Positions 29,104 to 37,544 are shown, counted from the stretch's first letter. The stretch is 64,000 bases of DNA from Micromonospora sp. HM5-17 (GCF_003762835.1 NZ_RJWA01000014.1:16750-80749), one strand, 5' to 3'. A program made the numbers and translations. The notes: a model not told the origin generated them from the letters alone.

Positions 29104-29335
29104 TCCCGTCGCCGGTCCCCGCCCGCGCCCCGTCCCGGCGGATACCCCGGGAATGCCGCGGCCATCCTCACCTGGACGGGTGACGGCGTGGACGCTCCGG
29201 CAGCCGGGGGGAGTACCGGAGGAGCGCGTCGGTTTGCCGGCGTACGGAGTGGGTAGCGGGTACGTCGCTGGTGGAGAGTGTGTGGCACCTCGGCCGAGGC
29301 GCCCGGGGCGACCAGGGTGGACCAGAGGAGCGCAG

Positions 29336-30370
29336 ATGCGGGGCCGACCTGCGCCGCGGGTAGCGGTGATCACCGGAGCGAGCGCGGGAGTGGGCCGGGC
29401 GGTCGCCCAACTGCTGGCGCCCCGGGGGACTCGGATCGCCCTGCTGGCCCGGGGCGAGGCCGGGCTGCGCGGCGCCGCCGAGGATGTCCGGGCCAGGGGC
29501 GGGGAGGCGCTGCCGATCGAGACCGACGTGTCGGACCACCGGCAGGTCGAGGCGGCGGCGGACCGCGCCACCCGCGAACTCGGCCCCATCGACCTGTGGG
29601 TGAACGCCGCCTTCGCCTCGGTGTTCGCGCCCTTCACCGAGACCCGGCCGGAGGAGTTCCGCCGGGTGACCGAGGTGACCTACCTGGGCTACGTCCACGG
29701 CACCCAGGCCGCACTCGCCCGGATGCTGCCGCGCGGCTCGGGAACCATCGTGCAGGTGGGATCGGCGCTGGCGTACCGCTCGATCCCGCTGCAGTCCGCG
29801 TACTGCGGGGCCAAGCACGCCATCGTCGGCTTCACCACGGCGCTCCGCACCGAACTGCTGCACGACCGTAGCGGCGTACGGGTCACCATGGTGCACCTGC
29901 CGGCGGTGAACACGCCGCAGTTCGGGTGGGTCCTCGCCCGGCTGCGCAACCAGCCCCAGCCCGTACCGCCGATCTACCAGCCCGAGGTGGCCGCCCGAGC
30001 CGTGTTGTACGCCGCCGCGCGGCCCGGCCGGCGCGAGTACTGGGTCGGCCGCTCGACCGTCGGCGCCATCGTCGGCAACCGCCTCGTCCCCGGGCTGCTC
30101 GACCGGTACCTGGCGCGCTCCGCCTATCGGTCGCAGCAGACGGACGAGCCGCTGGACCCGCGGCGGCCGGTCAACCTGTGGCACCCGGTCGACGGCCGCG
30201 ACGGGACCGACCACGGCGCGCACGGTTCCTTCGACGAGCGGTCGACCCGGCACAGCCCGCAGGTGTGGCTGTCCCAGCACCGGGAGGCACTGGTCGCCGG
30301 GGCGATCGCGGCCGGCGCCGCGGTGGCGGCCTGCCGGCCGTGGCGGGCCGGGCACCTCGGGCGTCGGTGA
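29336..30370 (+). CDS. SDR-family oxidoreductase with C-terminal extension
   Basis: 344 aa short-chain dehydrogenase. Cofactor motif VAVITGASAGVGRAVAQLL (TGxxxGxG), WVNAAFAS in place of the usual NNAG, and the active-site Ser in VQVGSALAYRS followed by YCGAK (Tyr, Lys). The 90 residues after the standard domain (from about 250) contain RQYWVG-like sequence and end in a hydrophobic stretch (ALVAGAIAAGAAVAA) that may anchor it. Substrate unknown. ATG at 29336 follows AGAGGAG. It diverges from the deacetylase gene. Confidence 0.85.
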   Translation: MRGRPAPRVAVITGASAGVGRAVAQLLAPRGTRIALLARGEAGLRGAAEDVRARGGEALPIETDVSDHRQVEAAADRATRELGPIDLWVNAAFASVFAPFTETRPEEFRRVTEVTYLGYVHGTQAALARMLPRGSGTIVQVGSALAYRSIPLQSAYCGAKHAIVGFTTALRTELLHDRSGVRVTMVHLPAVNTPQFGWVLARLRNQPQPVPPIYQPEVAARAVLYAAARPGRREYWVGRSTVGAIVGNRLVPGLLDRYLARSAYRSQQTDEPLDPRRPVNLWHPVDGRDGTDHGAHGSFDERSTRHSPQVWLSQHREALVAGAIAAGAAVAACRPWRAGHLGRR

Positions 30371-30423
30371 TCCGACCGACCCGGCCGCGGTCGACGGTGG
30401 CCGGACACCGTGACCCAGCGTGG

Positions 30424-30432
30424 TTGTCCACA
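30424..30432 (+). promoter_or_regulatory. Isolated DnaA-box-like nonamer
   Basis: TTGTCCACA matches the DnaA box preferred in streptomycetes. Only one copy is seen here and no oriC genes are near, so it could be a titration or regulatory box, or chance. Confidence 0.35.
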
Positions 30433-30533
30433 GCGTCGTGGGCGCCGGCGCGGGTGCCGTGTCGTCACGGTCGACGACCGACCATCCTGGACGTCGGTGC
30501 CTCCCGCACGCTGCGGGTACGCGCTTCGTAAAT

Positions 30534-30632
30534 GATCGACCTCGGATGGTGAATGGAAAACGAGTAGAGAGTGTTGTCGATCCTATTTATGCGTCGCGAT
30601 TACTGATAGTCGTTGCTTCGCAACAATTTTTT
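30534..30632 (+). ncRNA. Candidate small structured RNA ending in an intrinsic terminator
   Basis: Within about 100 AT-rich nucleotides there are three pairings: GATCGAC (30534-30540) with GTCGATC (30576-30582), reinforced inside by CTCG and CGAG; CGATTA (30597-30602) with TAGTCG (30607-30612); and GTTGC/GCAAC (30612-30624) followed by AA and six T (30627-30632), a classic Rho-independent terminator. No protein frame fits. Base composition contrasts sharply with flanks. No promoter was identified with confidence. Confidence 0.4.
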
Positions 30633-30717
30633 CCGTGAATCGGGCCTTGCCATTGCGGAAGTGGCACCGGGTATGCTGTCTGCCGTTCATCGCCGCCGGG
30701 CACCGGCTGGTGCCGGC

Positions 30718-30846
30718 GCTGATCGCCGCCTAATCGCCGCGTGGCGAGCCGGGGACCCAGGTTCCTGGGGTGAATCCGCGACAGCGGTAGGGACAACTTC
30801 CATCCCGAACCCGTCAGCTAACCCGGTCGGCGGCCGACGGAAGGGA
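30718..30846 (+). ncRNA. c-di-AMP riboswitch (ydaO/yuaA class)
   Basis: Class-defining segments occur in order: GCCGGGGACCCAGGTTCC, GGGGTGAATCC at 30767-30777, GGTAGGGAC, then CCCGAACCCGTCAGCTAACC at 30804-30823 and GGCGGCCGACGGAAGG running up to the ribosome-binding site of the next gene. The ends were placed by eye and may be off by 10-15 nt. In actinomycetes this riboswitch controls cell-wall hydrolase genes, generally lowering expression when c-di-AMP is high. Confidence 0.9.
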
Positions 30847-30851
30847 TACAT

Positions 30852-31856
30852 GTGAGGGCACCCCTACGCCACAGGCTGGCGCTTGCCCTGGCACTGGTCA
30901 CCGCGGTATCGCTGATCGCCGCTCCGTCTCCAGCCTCGGCGGCACCGAAGCCGGGCCCGGAGGGAGAGGTCGAGACGCCGCTGCTCGGTGACGTGCTCGC
31001 CGACGCGGGCAAGCGGTACGCCGAGGCCAAGGCCGCGCTCAAGAAGTCCGAGAAGCGGCAGAAGGAACTCGCCAGGCAGCTCGAGGAGGCGCAGGCCCGG
31101 GTCGACGCGCTCGCCCCGGAGGCGACTGAGATCGCTGCCGAGTCGTACCGGACCGGGAAGCTCAGCGCGGTGTCGATGCTGCTGAACAGCGCCACCTCGG
31201 AGTCCTTCCTCCAGCGGATGGCCGCGCTGGACGAGCTGAACCTGATCAACAACCAGAAGCTGCGGGCGCTGAACGAGGCACGCCAGCAGGTCAGCGCCGC
31301 CAAGGCGGCGGTCGACGCCGAGATCGAGAAGCAGAAGGCCGCCAAGAAGGTCATCGAGAAGCAGAAGACCGATGCCGAGAAGGCGCTGGCCCTGGTCGGC
31401 GGCATCAGTCGGCCGAACAAGGGCCTGGTCGACGCCACCTCCCCGGTCGCCCGGCCCGGCCCCGGGATGGAGGACGGTTTTCCGCCGTTGCCGTGCAACC
31501 AGGACGATCCGACCACCAGCGGCTGCATCACCGCCCGCACGCTGCACATGTACAAGGAGGTCAGGCGGGCCGGGTTCAACCGGTTCGTCGGCTGCTACCG
31601 GCCGGGCGGGCCGTACGAGCACCCGAAGGGACGTGCCTGTGACTGGTCGTTGATCAAGTCCGGCTTTCGCCGGGCCGCGAACAACGACGAGATGAAGTAC
31701 GGCAACGACCTCGCCGCCTTCCTGGTCCGTAACGCGGACCGGCTCGGCATCCTCTACGTGATCTGGTACAAGGAGATCTGGTTCCCCGCGACCGGCTGGA
31801 AGTCCTACAGCGGCGCGAGTGACCACACGGACCACGTCCACGTGTCGATGTTGTAG
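30852..31856 (+). CDS. Secreted coiled-coil cell-wall protein under c-di-AMP riboswitch
   Basis: 334 aa. Signal peptide at 1-30 with cleavage after PASA. Residues 45-180 are a long Lys/Glu/Ala-rich coiled coil (KKSEKRQKELARQLEEAQAR and EIEKQKAAKKVIEKQKTDAE), the same N-terminal plan as actinomycete NlpC/P60 and Rpf-type hydrolases. The C-terminal domain (about 225-334) has VGCYRPGGPYEHPKGRACDW and ends SDHTDHVHVSML; I recall this as the ARB-07466-like/VldE-type domain found in wall-associated proteins, with possible metal-binding His and Asp. GTG start 2 nt after an out-of-frame ATG, with GGAAGGG upstream. Confidence 0.85.
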   Translation: MRAPLRHRLALALALVTAVSLIAAPSPASAAPKPGPEGEVETPLLGDVLADAGKRYAEAKAALKKSEKRQKELARQLEEAQARVDALAPEATEIAAESYRTGKLSAVSMLLNSATSESFLQRMAALDELNLINNQKLRALNEARQQVSAAKAAVDAEIEKQKAAKKVIEKQKTDAEKALALVGGISRPNKGLVDATSPVARPGPGMEDGFPPLPCNQDDPTTSGCITARTLHMYKEVRRAGFNRFVGCYRPGGPYEHPKGRACDWSLIKSGFRRAANNDEMKYGNDLAAFLVRNADRLGILYVIWYKEIWFPATGWKSYSGASDHTDHVHVSML

Positions 31857-31875
31857 CGACCCGAGCCCGGGCGCC

Positions 31876-31910
31876 GAACCGCCCCGCCACCCCCGGTGGC
31901 GGGGCGGTTC
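31876..31910 (+). terminator. Strong hairpin terminator
   Basis: A 16-bp perfect stem (31876-31891 with 31895-31910) and a 3-nt loop lie 20 bp after the riboswitch-controlled gene. No long T tract, as is common in high-GC actinomycetes. Confidence 0.85.
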
Positions 31911-31992
31911 GCGTTCTGATATCCACTTCCAGTTTGCATATATAGCGATGTCCGCATACGTTGTCCTGGCGGTGGGACGACGGAGGTGACAG

Positions 31993-32949
31993 ATGGGGGC
32001 CGGACACGACCACGCCAGTCCGCTCAGCTGGGCAGGGCAGCGGCACCGCCGGCGGCTCTGGTGGGCGTTCGGGGTGCTGACGCTCTCCATGGTCGGGCAG
32101 GCCGCCGCCGCCTGGTGGACCGGTTCCCTCGCGCTCCTCTCCGACGCGGGTCACATGTTCACCGACGTGCTGGGCATCGGCATGGCGCTGGCGGCGATCA
32201 CCGCCGCCGGCCGGACGTCGAAGGATCCGCAGCGCACGTTCGGCCTGTACCGGTTGGAGGTGCTCGCCGCGCTGGCGAACGCGGTGCTCCTCTCCGGCGT
32301 GGCGCTCGTCGTCCTGGTGGAGGCGGTACGCCGGATCGGCGAGCCACCCGAGGTCGCGGCCGGCCCGATGCTGGCGGTCGCGGTCGGCGGCCTGGCCGCG
32401 AACGTGGTCGCCCTTCTGCTGCTGCGGGTCGGCGCCCGGGAGAGCCTCAACCTGCGCGGCGCCTACCTGGAGGTCCTCGGTGACCTGCTCGGCTCGGTCG
32501 GCGTGATCGTCGCCGCCGTGGTCATCGCGACGACCGGCTGGCGGTACGCAGACCCGCTCGTCGCCGTCGCGGTCGGACTGCTCATCCTGCCCCGCACCTG
32601 GCGGCTGGCGTTGGCGGCCGGACGGGTGCTGGTGCAGGCGGCGCCGGCGCACCTCGACGTTGCGCGGGTCCGGGAGCGGCTGCGGGCCCTCGACGGCGTC
32701 ACCGACCTGCACGATCTGCACGTCTGGACCCTCACCTCCGGCATGGAGGTCGTTTCCGCGCACCTCGCCGTCACCGACACCGCCGACGTGGGCGACGTCC
32801 TGGCGTCGGCCCGGCGACGGTTGCACGACGAGTTCGGCATCGACCACGCGACCCTCCAGGTCGAGCCGCCGAGCCCGAAGCCGCTCTGCCCCGAGGGGCC
32901 GTCCTGCGCCTGGACCGGGCCCCAGCCGCCGGTCCGGTTCGCCGGCTGA
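31993..32949 (+). CDS. Cation diffusion facilitator (CDF) metal exporter
   Basis: 318 aa inner-membrane metal/proton antiporter, probably Zn2+ or a related divalent ion. Six helices, from [22 protein letters not shown]2 has SDAGHMFTD (His-x3-Asp site). In TM5 the equivalent reads [11 protein letters not shown], with Glu where Zn-transporting CDFs have His. A His-rich start (GHDH) and a C-terminal cytoplasmic domain ([20 protein letters not shown]) complete the fold; LCPEGPSC near the end could bind metal. ATG at 31993 follows GGAGGTGACAG. The upstream 80 bp are AT-rich and could hold a metal-responsive operator, but I see no clean palindrome. Confidence 0.9.
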   Translation: MGAGHDHASPLSWAGQRHRRRLWWAFGVLTLSMVGQAAAAWWTGSLALLSDAGHMFTDVLGIGMALAAITAAGRTSKDPQRTFGLYRLEVLAALANAVLLSGVALVVLVEAVRRIGEPPEVAAGPMLAVAVGGLAANVVALLLLRVGARESLNLRGAYLEVLGDLLGSVGVIVAAVVIATTGWRYADPLVAVAVGLLILPRTWRLALAAGRVLVQAAPAHLDVARVRERLRALDGVTDLHDLHVWTLTSGMEVVSAHLAVTDTADVGDVLASARRRLHDEFGIDHATLQVEPPSPKPLCPEGPSCAWTGPQPPVRFAG

Positions 32950-32986
32950 GCCCACCCGGGCGGGTTCGGCCTGGCATCATCGCGCC

Positions 32987-33505
32987 ATGACCACCATCGA
33001 GGTCGTACTCGGAGACATCACCCGGGAAGAGGTCGACGCGATCGTCAACGCCGCGAACCCGTCGCTGCGGGGTGGTGGCGGGGTGGACGGCGCGATCCAC
33101 CGCGCCGCCGGACCACGGTTGGCCGAGGCGGGCGCGGCCGTCGGGCCCTGCCCGCCCGGCGAGGCGGTGGCGACGCCCGCCTTCGACCTCGATCCGCCGG
33201 TCCGGCACGTCATCCACACCGTGGGTCCGGTGTGGAGGGGTGGAGGCCACGGCGAGGCCGAGGTGCTCGCCTCCTGCTACCGCCGCTGCCTGGCGGTCGC
33301 GGACCAGATCGGCGCCCGCAGCGTGGCCTTTCCGGCCATCGCCACCGGAATCTACGGCTTCCCGCCCGAGCGGGCGGCGCGGATCGCGGTCGGGACCCTG
33401 CGCGCCACGTCGTCCACCGTGGAGCGGATCCGGCTGGTCGCCTTCGACGAGACCACCCGGGACCTGCTCCGGGCCGCCCTGGAGGCTGACACTCCGCAGG
33501 GCTGA
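32987..33505 (+). CDS. Macro-domain ADP-ribose hydrolase
   Basis: 172 aa, one macro domain. Starts [20 protein letters not shown], then [20 protein letters not shown] (the ADP-ribose pocket and catalytic Asn), [13 protein letters not shown], and [15 protein letters not shown]. This matches MacroD-type enzymes such as E. coli YmdB that deacetylate O-acetyl-ADP-ribose or remove ADP-ribose from proteins. ATG at 32987, 37 bp after the CDF gene and in the same direction, so perhaps cotranscribed, though no functional link is apparent. Confidence 0.92.
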   Translation: MTTIEVVLGDITREEVDAIVNAANPSLRGGGGVDGAIHRAAGPRLAEAGAAVGPCPPGEAVATPAFDLDPPVRHVIHTVGPVWRGGGHGEAEVLASCYRRCLAVADQIGARSVAFPAIATGIYGFPPERAARIAVGTLRATSSTVERIRLVAFDETTRDLLRAALEADTPQG

Positions 33506-33556
33506 GGGTCCGGGTCGAGGCACGATCCCCGGCGGTGAGGTGAGCAGGGCCACCGT

Positions 33557-33592
33557 TTGACATCCGTTACTCGATACATTTCGATGGATCGA
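33557..33592 (+). promoter_or_regulatory. Promoter and palindromic operator of the sugar ABC operon
   Basis: TTGACA at 33557-33562, a 17-bp spacer and TTCGAT at 33580-33585. TCGATGGATCGA (33581-33592), a perfect palindrome, overlaps the -10, a position that suits repression. Confidence 0.5.
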
Positions 33593-33643
33593 TGACGATC
33601 GGTGGACCCGCCGATCGCTTCCGTGTAGGCGTCGGGGGTAGGC

Positions 33644-34948
33644 ATGAGATTCCGGATGGTCGGAGCGATCGCCGCGGTGGCCCTGCTGCTCGGTCCGGTG
33701 GCTGCGTGCGGCGACGACGGCGGGGGCGACGACCGCACCCTGGTCTACTGGGCCAGCAACCAGGCGTCCAGCCTCGACGAGGACCGACGGATCCTCCGCC
33801 CGGAGCTGGACAAGTTCGAGCGGGCGACCGGGATCAGGGTGGAGCTGGAGGTGATCGGTTGGCCCGACCTGCTCAACCGGATCCTGGCGGCCACCACCTC
33901 CGGCCAGGGGCCGGACGTACTCAACATCGGCAACACCTGGGCCGCCTCGCTCCAGGCCACCGGCGCCTTCCTGCCCTTCGGCGACGCAGAGATCGCCGCG
34001 CTCGGCGGGCGGGAACGATTCCTCGGGCCGAGCTTCGCGGCCACCGGCGCCGAGGGGCAACCGCCCACCTCGATTCCGCTCTACGGCCTGGCGTACGGGC
34101 TCTTCTACCACAAGCGGCTCTTCGCCGAGGCCGGCATCACCACCCCACCGAAGAACTGGACGGAGTTCGTCGAGGTCGGCAAGCGGCTGACCAGGGGCGA
34201 CCAGTGGGGTCTGGCGATCGAGGGCGCGAGCTACACCGAGAACGCCCACCACGCGTTCATCTTCGGTCAGCAGCACGGGGCGGACTTCTTCGACGTCCTC
34301 GGCCGGCCGCGGTTCGCCGAACACCACCACGTCATGGCGGTCAAGCAGTACCTCGACTTCATGGCGACCCACAAGATCGTCAACCCGAGCAACGCCGAGT
34401 ACACCACGCCGCCCCAGCCGATCGGCGACTTCGCCAACGGCAAGGCGGCGATGCTGCTCTGGCAGAACAGCGCGCTGAACGTCCTGGCCACCCTCGGGAT
34501 GAGCCCCGACGAGTACGGCGTGGCGCCGCCCCCGATCGCGGATCCGCTGCCTCCCGGGGGCCGGCGGGTCAACAGCCACGTGGCCGGGATCAACATCTCG
34601 GTCTTCAAGAACACCGACAACCGGGAGGGTGCGCTGGAGCTGGTGAGGTTCCTGACCAGCGTCGAGGAGCAGCGGATCCTGAACAAGGCGTTCGGATCGC
34701 TGCCCGTGGTGACGGACGCGTACGCCGACCCCGCCTTCCAGACCCCACAGCTCAAGGTCTTCCAGGAGGTGCTCGCCACCACCGCCGCGCCGCTGCCCCA
34801 GGTGCCGCAGGAGAGCCAGTTCGAGACGACCGTGGGGACCGCGATGCGGGACCTCTTCGCCCGGGTGGCGAGCGGGCAGCCGGTCGGCGAGGCGGAGGTC
34901 CACGCGGCGCTGCTGAAGGCGCAGCAGGAGATGGGTGCCGGTGGCTGA
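33644..34948 (+). CDS. Sugar ABC transporter substrate-binding lipoprotein
   Basis: 434 aa family 1 solute-binding protein (carbohydrate uptake, CUT1 type). A signal peptide ends in the lipobox VAAC with Cys22 as the lipidation site. The mature part begins RTLVYWASNQASS and contains VIGWPDLLNRILAATTSGQGPDV and GLAYGLFYHKRLFAEAGI, typical of the family. The ligand cannot be deduced. First gene of a three-gene operon with two permeases; the next gene starts inside its end. Confidence 0.9.
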   Translation: MRFRMVGAIAAVALLLGPVAACGDDGGGDDRTLVYWASNQASSLDEDRRILRPELDKFERATGIRVELEVIGWPDLLNRILAATTSGQGPDVLNIGNTWAASLQATGAFLPFGDAEIAALGGRERFLGPSFAATGAEGQPPTSIPLYGLAYGLFYHKRLFAEAGITTPPKNWTEFVEVGKRLTRGDQWGLAIEGASYTENAHHAFIFGQQHGADFFDVLGRPRFAEHHHVMAVKQYLDFMATHKIVNPSNAEYTTPPQPIGDFANGKAAMLLWQNSALNVLATLGMSPDEYGVAPPPIADPLPPGGRRVNSHVAGINISVFKNTDNREGALELVRFLTSVEEQRILNKAFGSLPVVTDAYADPAFQTPQLKVFQEVLATTAAPLPQVPQESQFETTVGTAMRDLFARVASGQPVGEAEVHAALLKAQQEMGAGG

Positions 34949-36022
34949 CCGCTCCGGGCCGGCCGCGACACCCACCGGCGGGCCGGCTCCTGGCGGCACG
35001 GACGTCGGCCCGACGGGCCCGGAACGGACGGGGGCCGGTGGGACGGTCCCGAGCGGAGTCCCGGGGTCCCGGCTCGCCCGGGCCGTTCGGGGCCGGTGGC
35101 GGCCGGCCGGCGCCGGGGCGGGGTGGCGCCGGCCCGGGCTGGCGTACCTGCTCCTGGCGCCGGCGCTCGTCCTGGAACTGCTCGTCCACCTCGTACCGAT
35201 GGCGGTCGGGATCTGGATGAGCTTCCGCGAACTGACGCAGTTCTTCATCCGTGACTGGGCGGCGGCACCGTACGCGGGGTGGCGTAACTATCGGGTGGCG
35301 CTCGACCTCGACTCGGCGCTCGGCGCCGCGCTGGTCCGCTCGCTCGGGATCACCGTCGCGTACGCGCTGCTGGTGGTCGCCGGGTCGTGGTCGGCTTCAT
35401 GGCGGCCCTGCTGCTCCAGCGCCCGATGCGCGTCCGGGGACTGCTGCGCACCCTCTTCCTGGTCCCGTACGCGCTGCCCGCCTACGCGGCGGTGATCGCC
35501 TGGAGCTTCATGTTCCAGCGCGACACCGGCATGCTCAACCACCTGCTCGTGGACAACCTGGGCCTGACCGACGACCGGCCGTTCTGGCTGATCGGTGACC
35601 GTAGCTTTCTCGCCGTCGTCGCGGTCTCGATCTGGCGGCACTGGCCGTTCGCGTTCCTGATCATCATGGCCGGGATGCAGAACGTCGCCACCGAGCTCTA
35701 CGAGGCGGCGGCGATCGACGGCGCCGGACCGGCACAGCAGATCCGCCGGGTCACCCTGCCGATGCTCCGGCCGGTCAACCTGGTGCTGGTCCTGGTGCTC
35801 TTCCTTTGGACCTTCAACGACTTCAGCACGCCGTACGTGCTCTTCGGACCCGCGGCGCCGGAACAGGCGGACCTGATCTCGATCCACATCTACCAGAGTT
35901 CCTTCGTCACCTGGAACTTCGGGCTCGGCTCGGCGATGTCCGTGCTGCTGCTGCTCTTCCTGCTCGCGGTCACCGTCGGGTACCTGCTGTTGACGTCAGG
36001 GAGGCGCCGCCGTGCTCTTTGA
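34941..36022 (+). pseudogene. ABC sugar permease 1, one-base frameshift
   Basis: MalF/UgpA-type inner-membrane permease split over two frames. The first frame runs from GTG 34941 (or 34935) through a Pro/Gly-rich N terminus and two helices (GLAYLLLAPALVLELLVHLV; SLGITVAYALLVVAGS), then turns to nonsense and stops at 35495. The second frame carries the rest from VVGFMAALLLQRPM onward, including EAAAIDGAGPAQQIRRVTLP (EAA loop), to 36022. Adding one G after 35387 (TCG GTG GTC) rejoins them as AGSVVGFMAAL. Either a genuine lesion or a single-base sequencing error; operon neighbours are intact. If real, the transporter is probably inactive unless the internal GTG 35387 restarts. Confidence 0.85.
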
Positions 36023-36854
36023 GCCCCGCTGGTTCCGCTGGGTCCGCCGGGTGGGCCTGGTCTGCTTCGCCGGCCTCGTCCTGCTCCCGCTGTACGTCAT
36101 GGCGACCTCGGCCGTCAAGCCGCTGCGCGACGTGCAGGGCACCTTCCGGTGGATCCCGTCCGAGCTGACCCTGCGCCCGTTCGTCGACATCTGGCGGACG
36201 ATCCCGCTCGGCCGCTACTTCGTCAACAGCGTGGTGGTCGCCACCACCGCCGCGATCTGCTCGGTGCTGGTCGCGATCGTCGCGGCGTACGCGATCAGCC
36301 GGTTCCGGTTCCCCGGCCGCCGTCTCTTCTCGGTCACCGTGCTCTCCACCCAGATGCTTCCGGGCATCCTGTTCCTGCTCCCGCTCTTCCTCATCTACGT
36401 CAACCTCGACCGGCTCACCGGCATCACCCTGTACGGCTCCCGGCTCGGCCTGGTCGTCACCTATCTGACCTTCTCGCTGCCGTTCTCGATCTGGATGCTC
36501 GTCGGCTACTTCAACGCGATTCCCCGCGAACTGGACGAGGCCGCCCTGGTCGACGGCGCCGGCCCGGTCGGCGCGCTGGTCCGGGTGGTGCTGCCGGTCG
36601 CCGTTCCCGGCGTGGTGGCGGTCGCGGTCTACGCCTTCGTGACCGCGTGGAGCGAGGTGCTGTTCGCCTCGATCATGACGAGTGAGCAGAGCCGGACCCT
36701 GCCGGTCGGGCTGCAGCTGTACTCCAGCCAGGCGGGCGTCTACTGGAACCAGGTGATGGCCGCCTCCCTGGTGGTCAGCGTCCCGGTCGCGGCCGGCTTC
36801 CTGCTGCTGCAACGCTTCCTGGTCCAGGGCCTCACCGCCGGCGCGGTGCGGTAA
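36012..36854 (+). CDS. Sugar ABC transporter permease 2
   Basis: 280 aa MalG-type inner-membrane permease with six helices. The EAA loop is ELDEAALVDGAGPVGALVRVVLPVA, the contact site for the ATPase. ALVRVVLPVAVPGVVAVAVYAF and FVTAWSEVLFASIM are typical of CUT1 permeases. GTG at 36012 follows GGGAGG and lies inside the end of permease 1. No ATPase gene follows; CUT1 systems in actinomycetes commonly share one general ATPase (MsiK type) encoded elsewhere. Confidence 0.9.
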   Translation: MLFEPRWFRWVRRVGLVCFAGLVLLPLYVMATSAVKPLRDVQGTFRWIPSELTLRPFVDIWRTIPLGRYFVNSVVVATTAAICSVLVAIVAAYAISRFRFPGRRLFSVTVLSTQMLPGILFLLPLFLIYVNLDRLTGITLYGSRLGLVVTYLTFSLPFSIWMLVGYFNAIPRELDEAALVDGAGPVGALVRVVLPVAVPGVVAVAVYAFVTAWSEVLFASIMTSEQSRTLPVGLQLYSSQAGVYWNQVMAASLVVSVPVAAGFLLLQRFLVQGLTAGAVR

Positions 36855-37078
36855 CCACCCCGACCGTGCGGTGACCGTGCAGGTGGATGACCGGCTGGGC
36901 AGCGCGGATCACCGGGCGTGCGGTGGCTGCCCCGGCCGATGGGGGAGCCGGCCGGGTCGGCGCGGGGCGCCGGGCGGGAAAGTCGCTTCCGGGGCCCGCG
37001 CCGGACCCGGTATGGTCGGAATGATCCACGCGCGGCCACGATCCGGCCGCGCCACCATGCCAGTGAGGGGAGCCGGCC
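36855..37078. other. Intergenic region after the sugar ABC operon
   Basis: No gene. A -10-like TATGGT lies at 37011-37016, about 60 bp before the candidate leader peptide, with no good -35. An out-of-frame 108-codon reading from 36871 has no recognisable features. Confidence 0.4.
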
Positions 37079-37171
37079 GTGCAGTACCGCACCGCTGTGG
37101 TCATTCCTCCGTCACGGCACGAGGTGATTCTGGCGTCTTCGTCGGCGTCCGGAGTCGGCCCGCGCGGCTGA
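37079..37171 (+). CDS. Candidate 30-residue leader peptide upstream of EF-G paralogue
   Basis: GTG start with GGGGAG 6 nt upstream and a stop after 30 codons. The peptide begins MQYRTAVVIPPSRHEVILAS and ends SSASGVGPRG. It contains IPP and a Ser-rich run, and seven codons with A or T in the third position (for example ATT twice, CCT, TCA, TCT), high for this genome. A GC-rich hairpin (about 37204-37241) follows. Position ahead of a translation factor suggests an attenuator, but it could also be chance. Confidence 0.35.
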   Translation: MQYRTAVVIPPSRHEVILASSSASGVGPRG

Positions 37172-37544
37172 CCCCGGCTTTCGCGACGAACCACTGACAC
37201 CGACCGTCCGCCGGGGCTGGGTCCCTGACCGGCGGGACGCCCGGTCGCGTACCCCCCGGAACCGCGCTGGCGGGAACGCCCGCCCGGCTCCGGGTGCCGA
37301 CACCGATCCGGGTACGTCCCCGCGCCGCTGACCGGTCGCCCCCACAGCCCACGGCCGCCGCCCACCACCCCCGCGCGCCGCCCGGACACGCGCGCCCGCG
37401 CGGCGGTGTGTCGGACGGCGCCGGTCGCGATCGCCCTGGCCCAGGCGCCGGTCCGTCCACGTCGGACCCCGCTGGTGACCGGGTGGGTCGGGTTCGTCGC
37501 CCATCGCGCCGTCCCGAAGTCATCGTCCAGGAAGGCACCCGACC
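37172..37544. other. Untranslated region between leader peptide candidate and EF-G paralogue
   Basis: 373 bp. GTCCGCCGG and CCGGCGGGAC near 37208-37241 can pair around a 14-nt loop with one bulge; several other GC-rich pairings are possible further on. AGGAAGG at 37529-37535 is the ribosome-binding site of the downstream gene. No protein frame is credible. Confidence 0.4.

Larger units (their letters stand above)
30371..30717. other. Intergenic region with AT-rich island
   Basis: Between the SDR gene and the riboswitch. It holds a single perfect DnaA-box-like nonamer, an AT-rich stretch at about 30525-30660 with three hairpins, and a possible promoter (TTGCCA at 30647-30652, TATGCT at 30672-30677, spacer 19) for the riboswitch transcript. 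Confidence 0.5.

Noticed and set aside
32771..35248. 825-codon frame on the minus strand
   Set aside because: Antisense to the CDF, macro-domain and binding-protein genes, all with clear motifs.
34935..36022. Programmed ribosomal frameshift in the permease
   Set aside because: No slippery heptamer or stimulatory pseudoknot recognised at 35380-35390; a one-base deletion or sequencing error is simpler.
36871..37197. 108-codon frame
   Set aside because: No ribosome-binding site, Arg/Gly-rich; the shorter 30-codon frame inside it has a better start, so only that was kept as a candidate.
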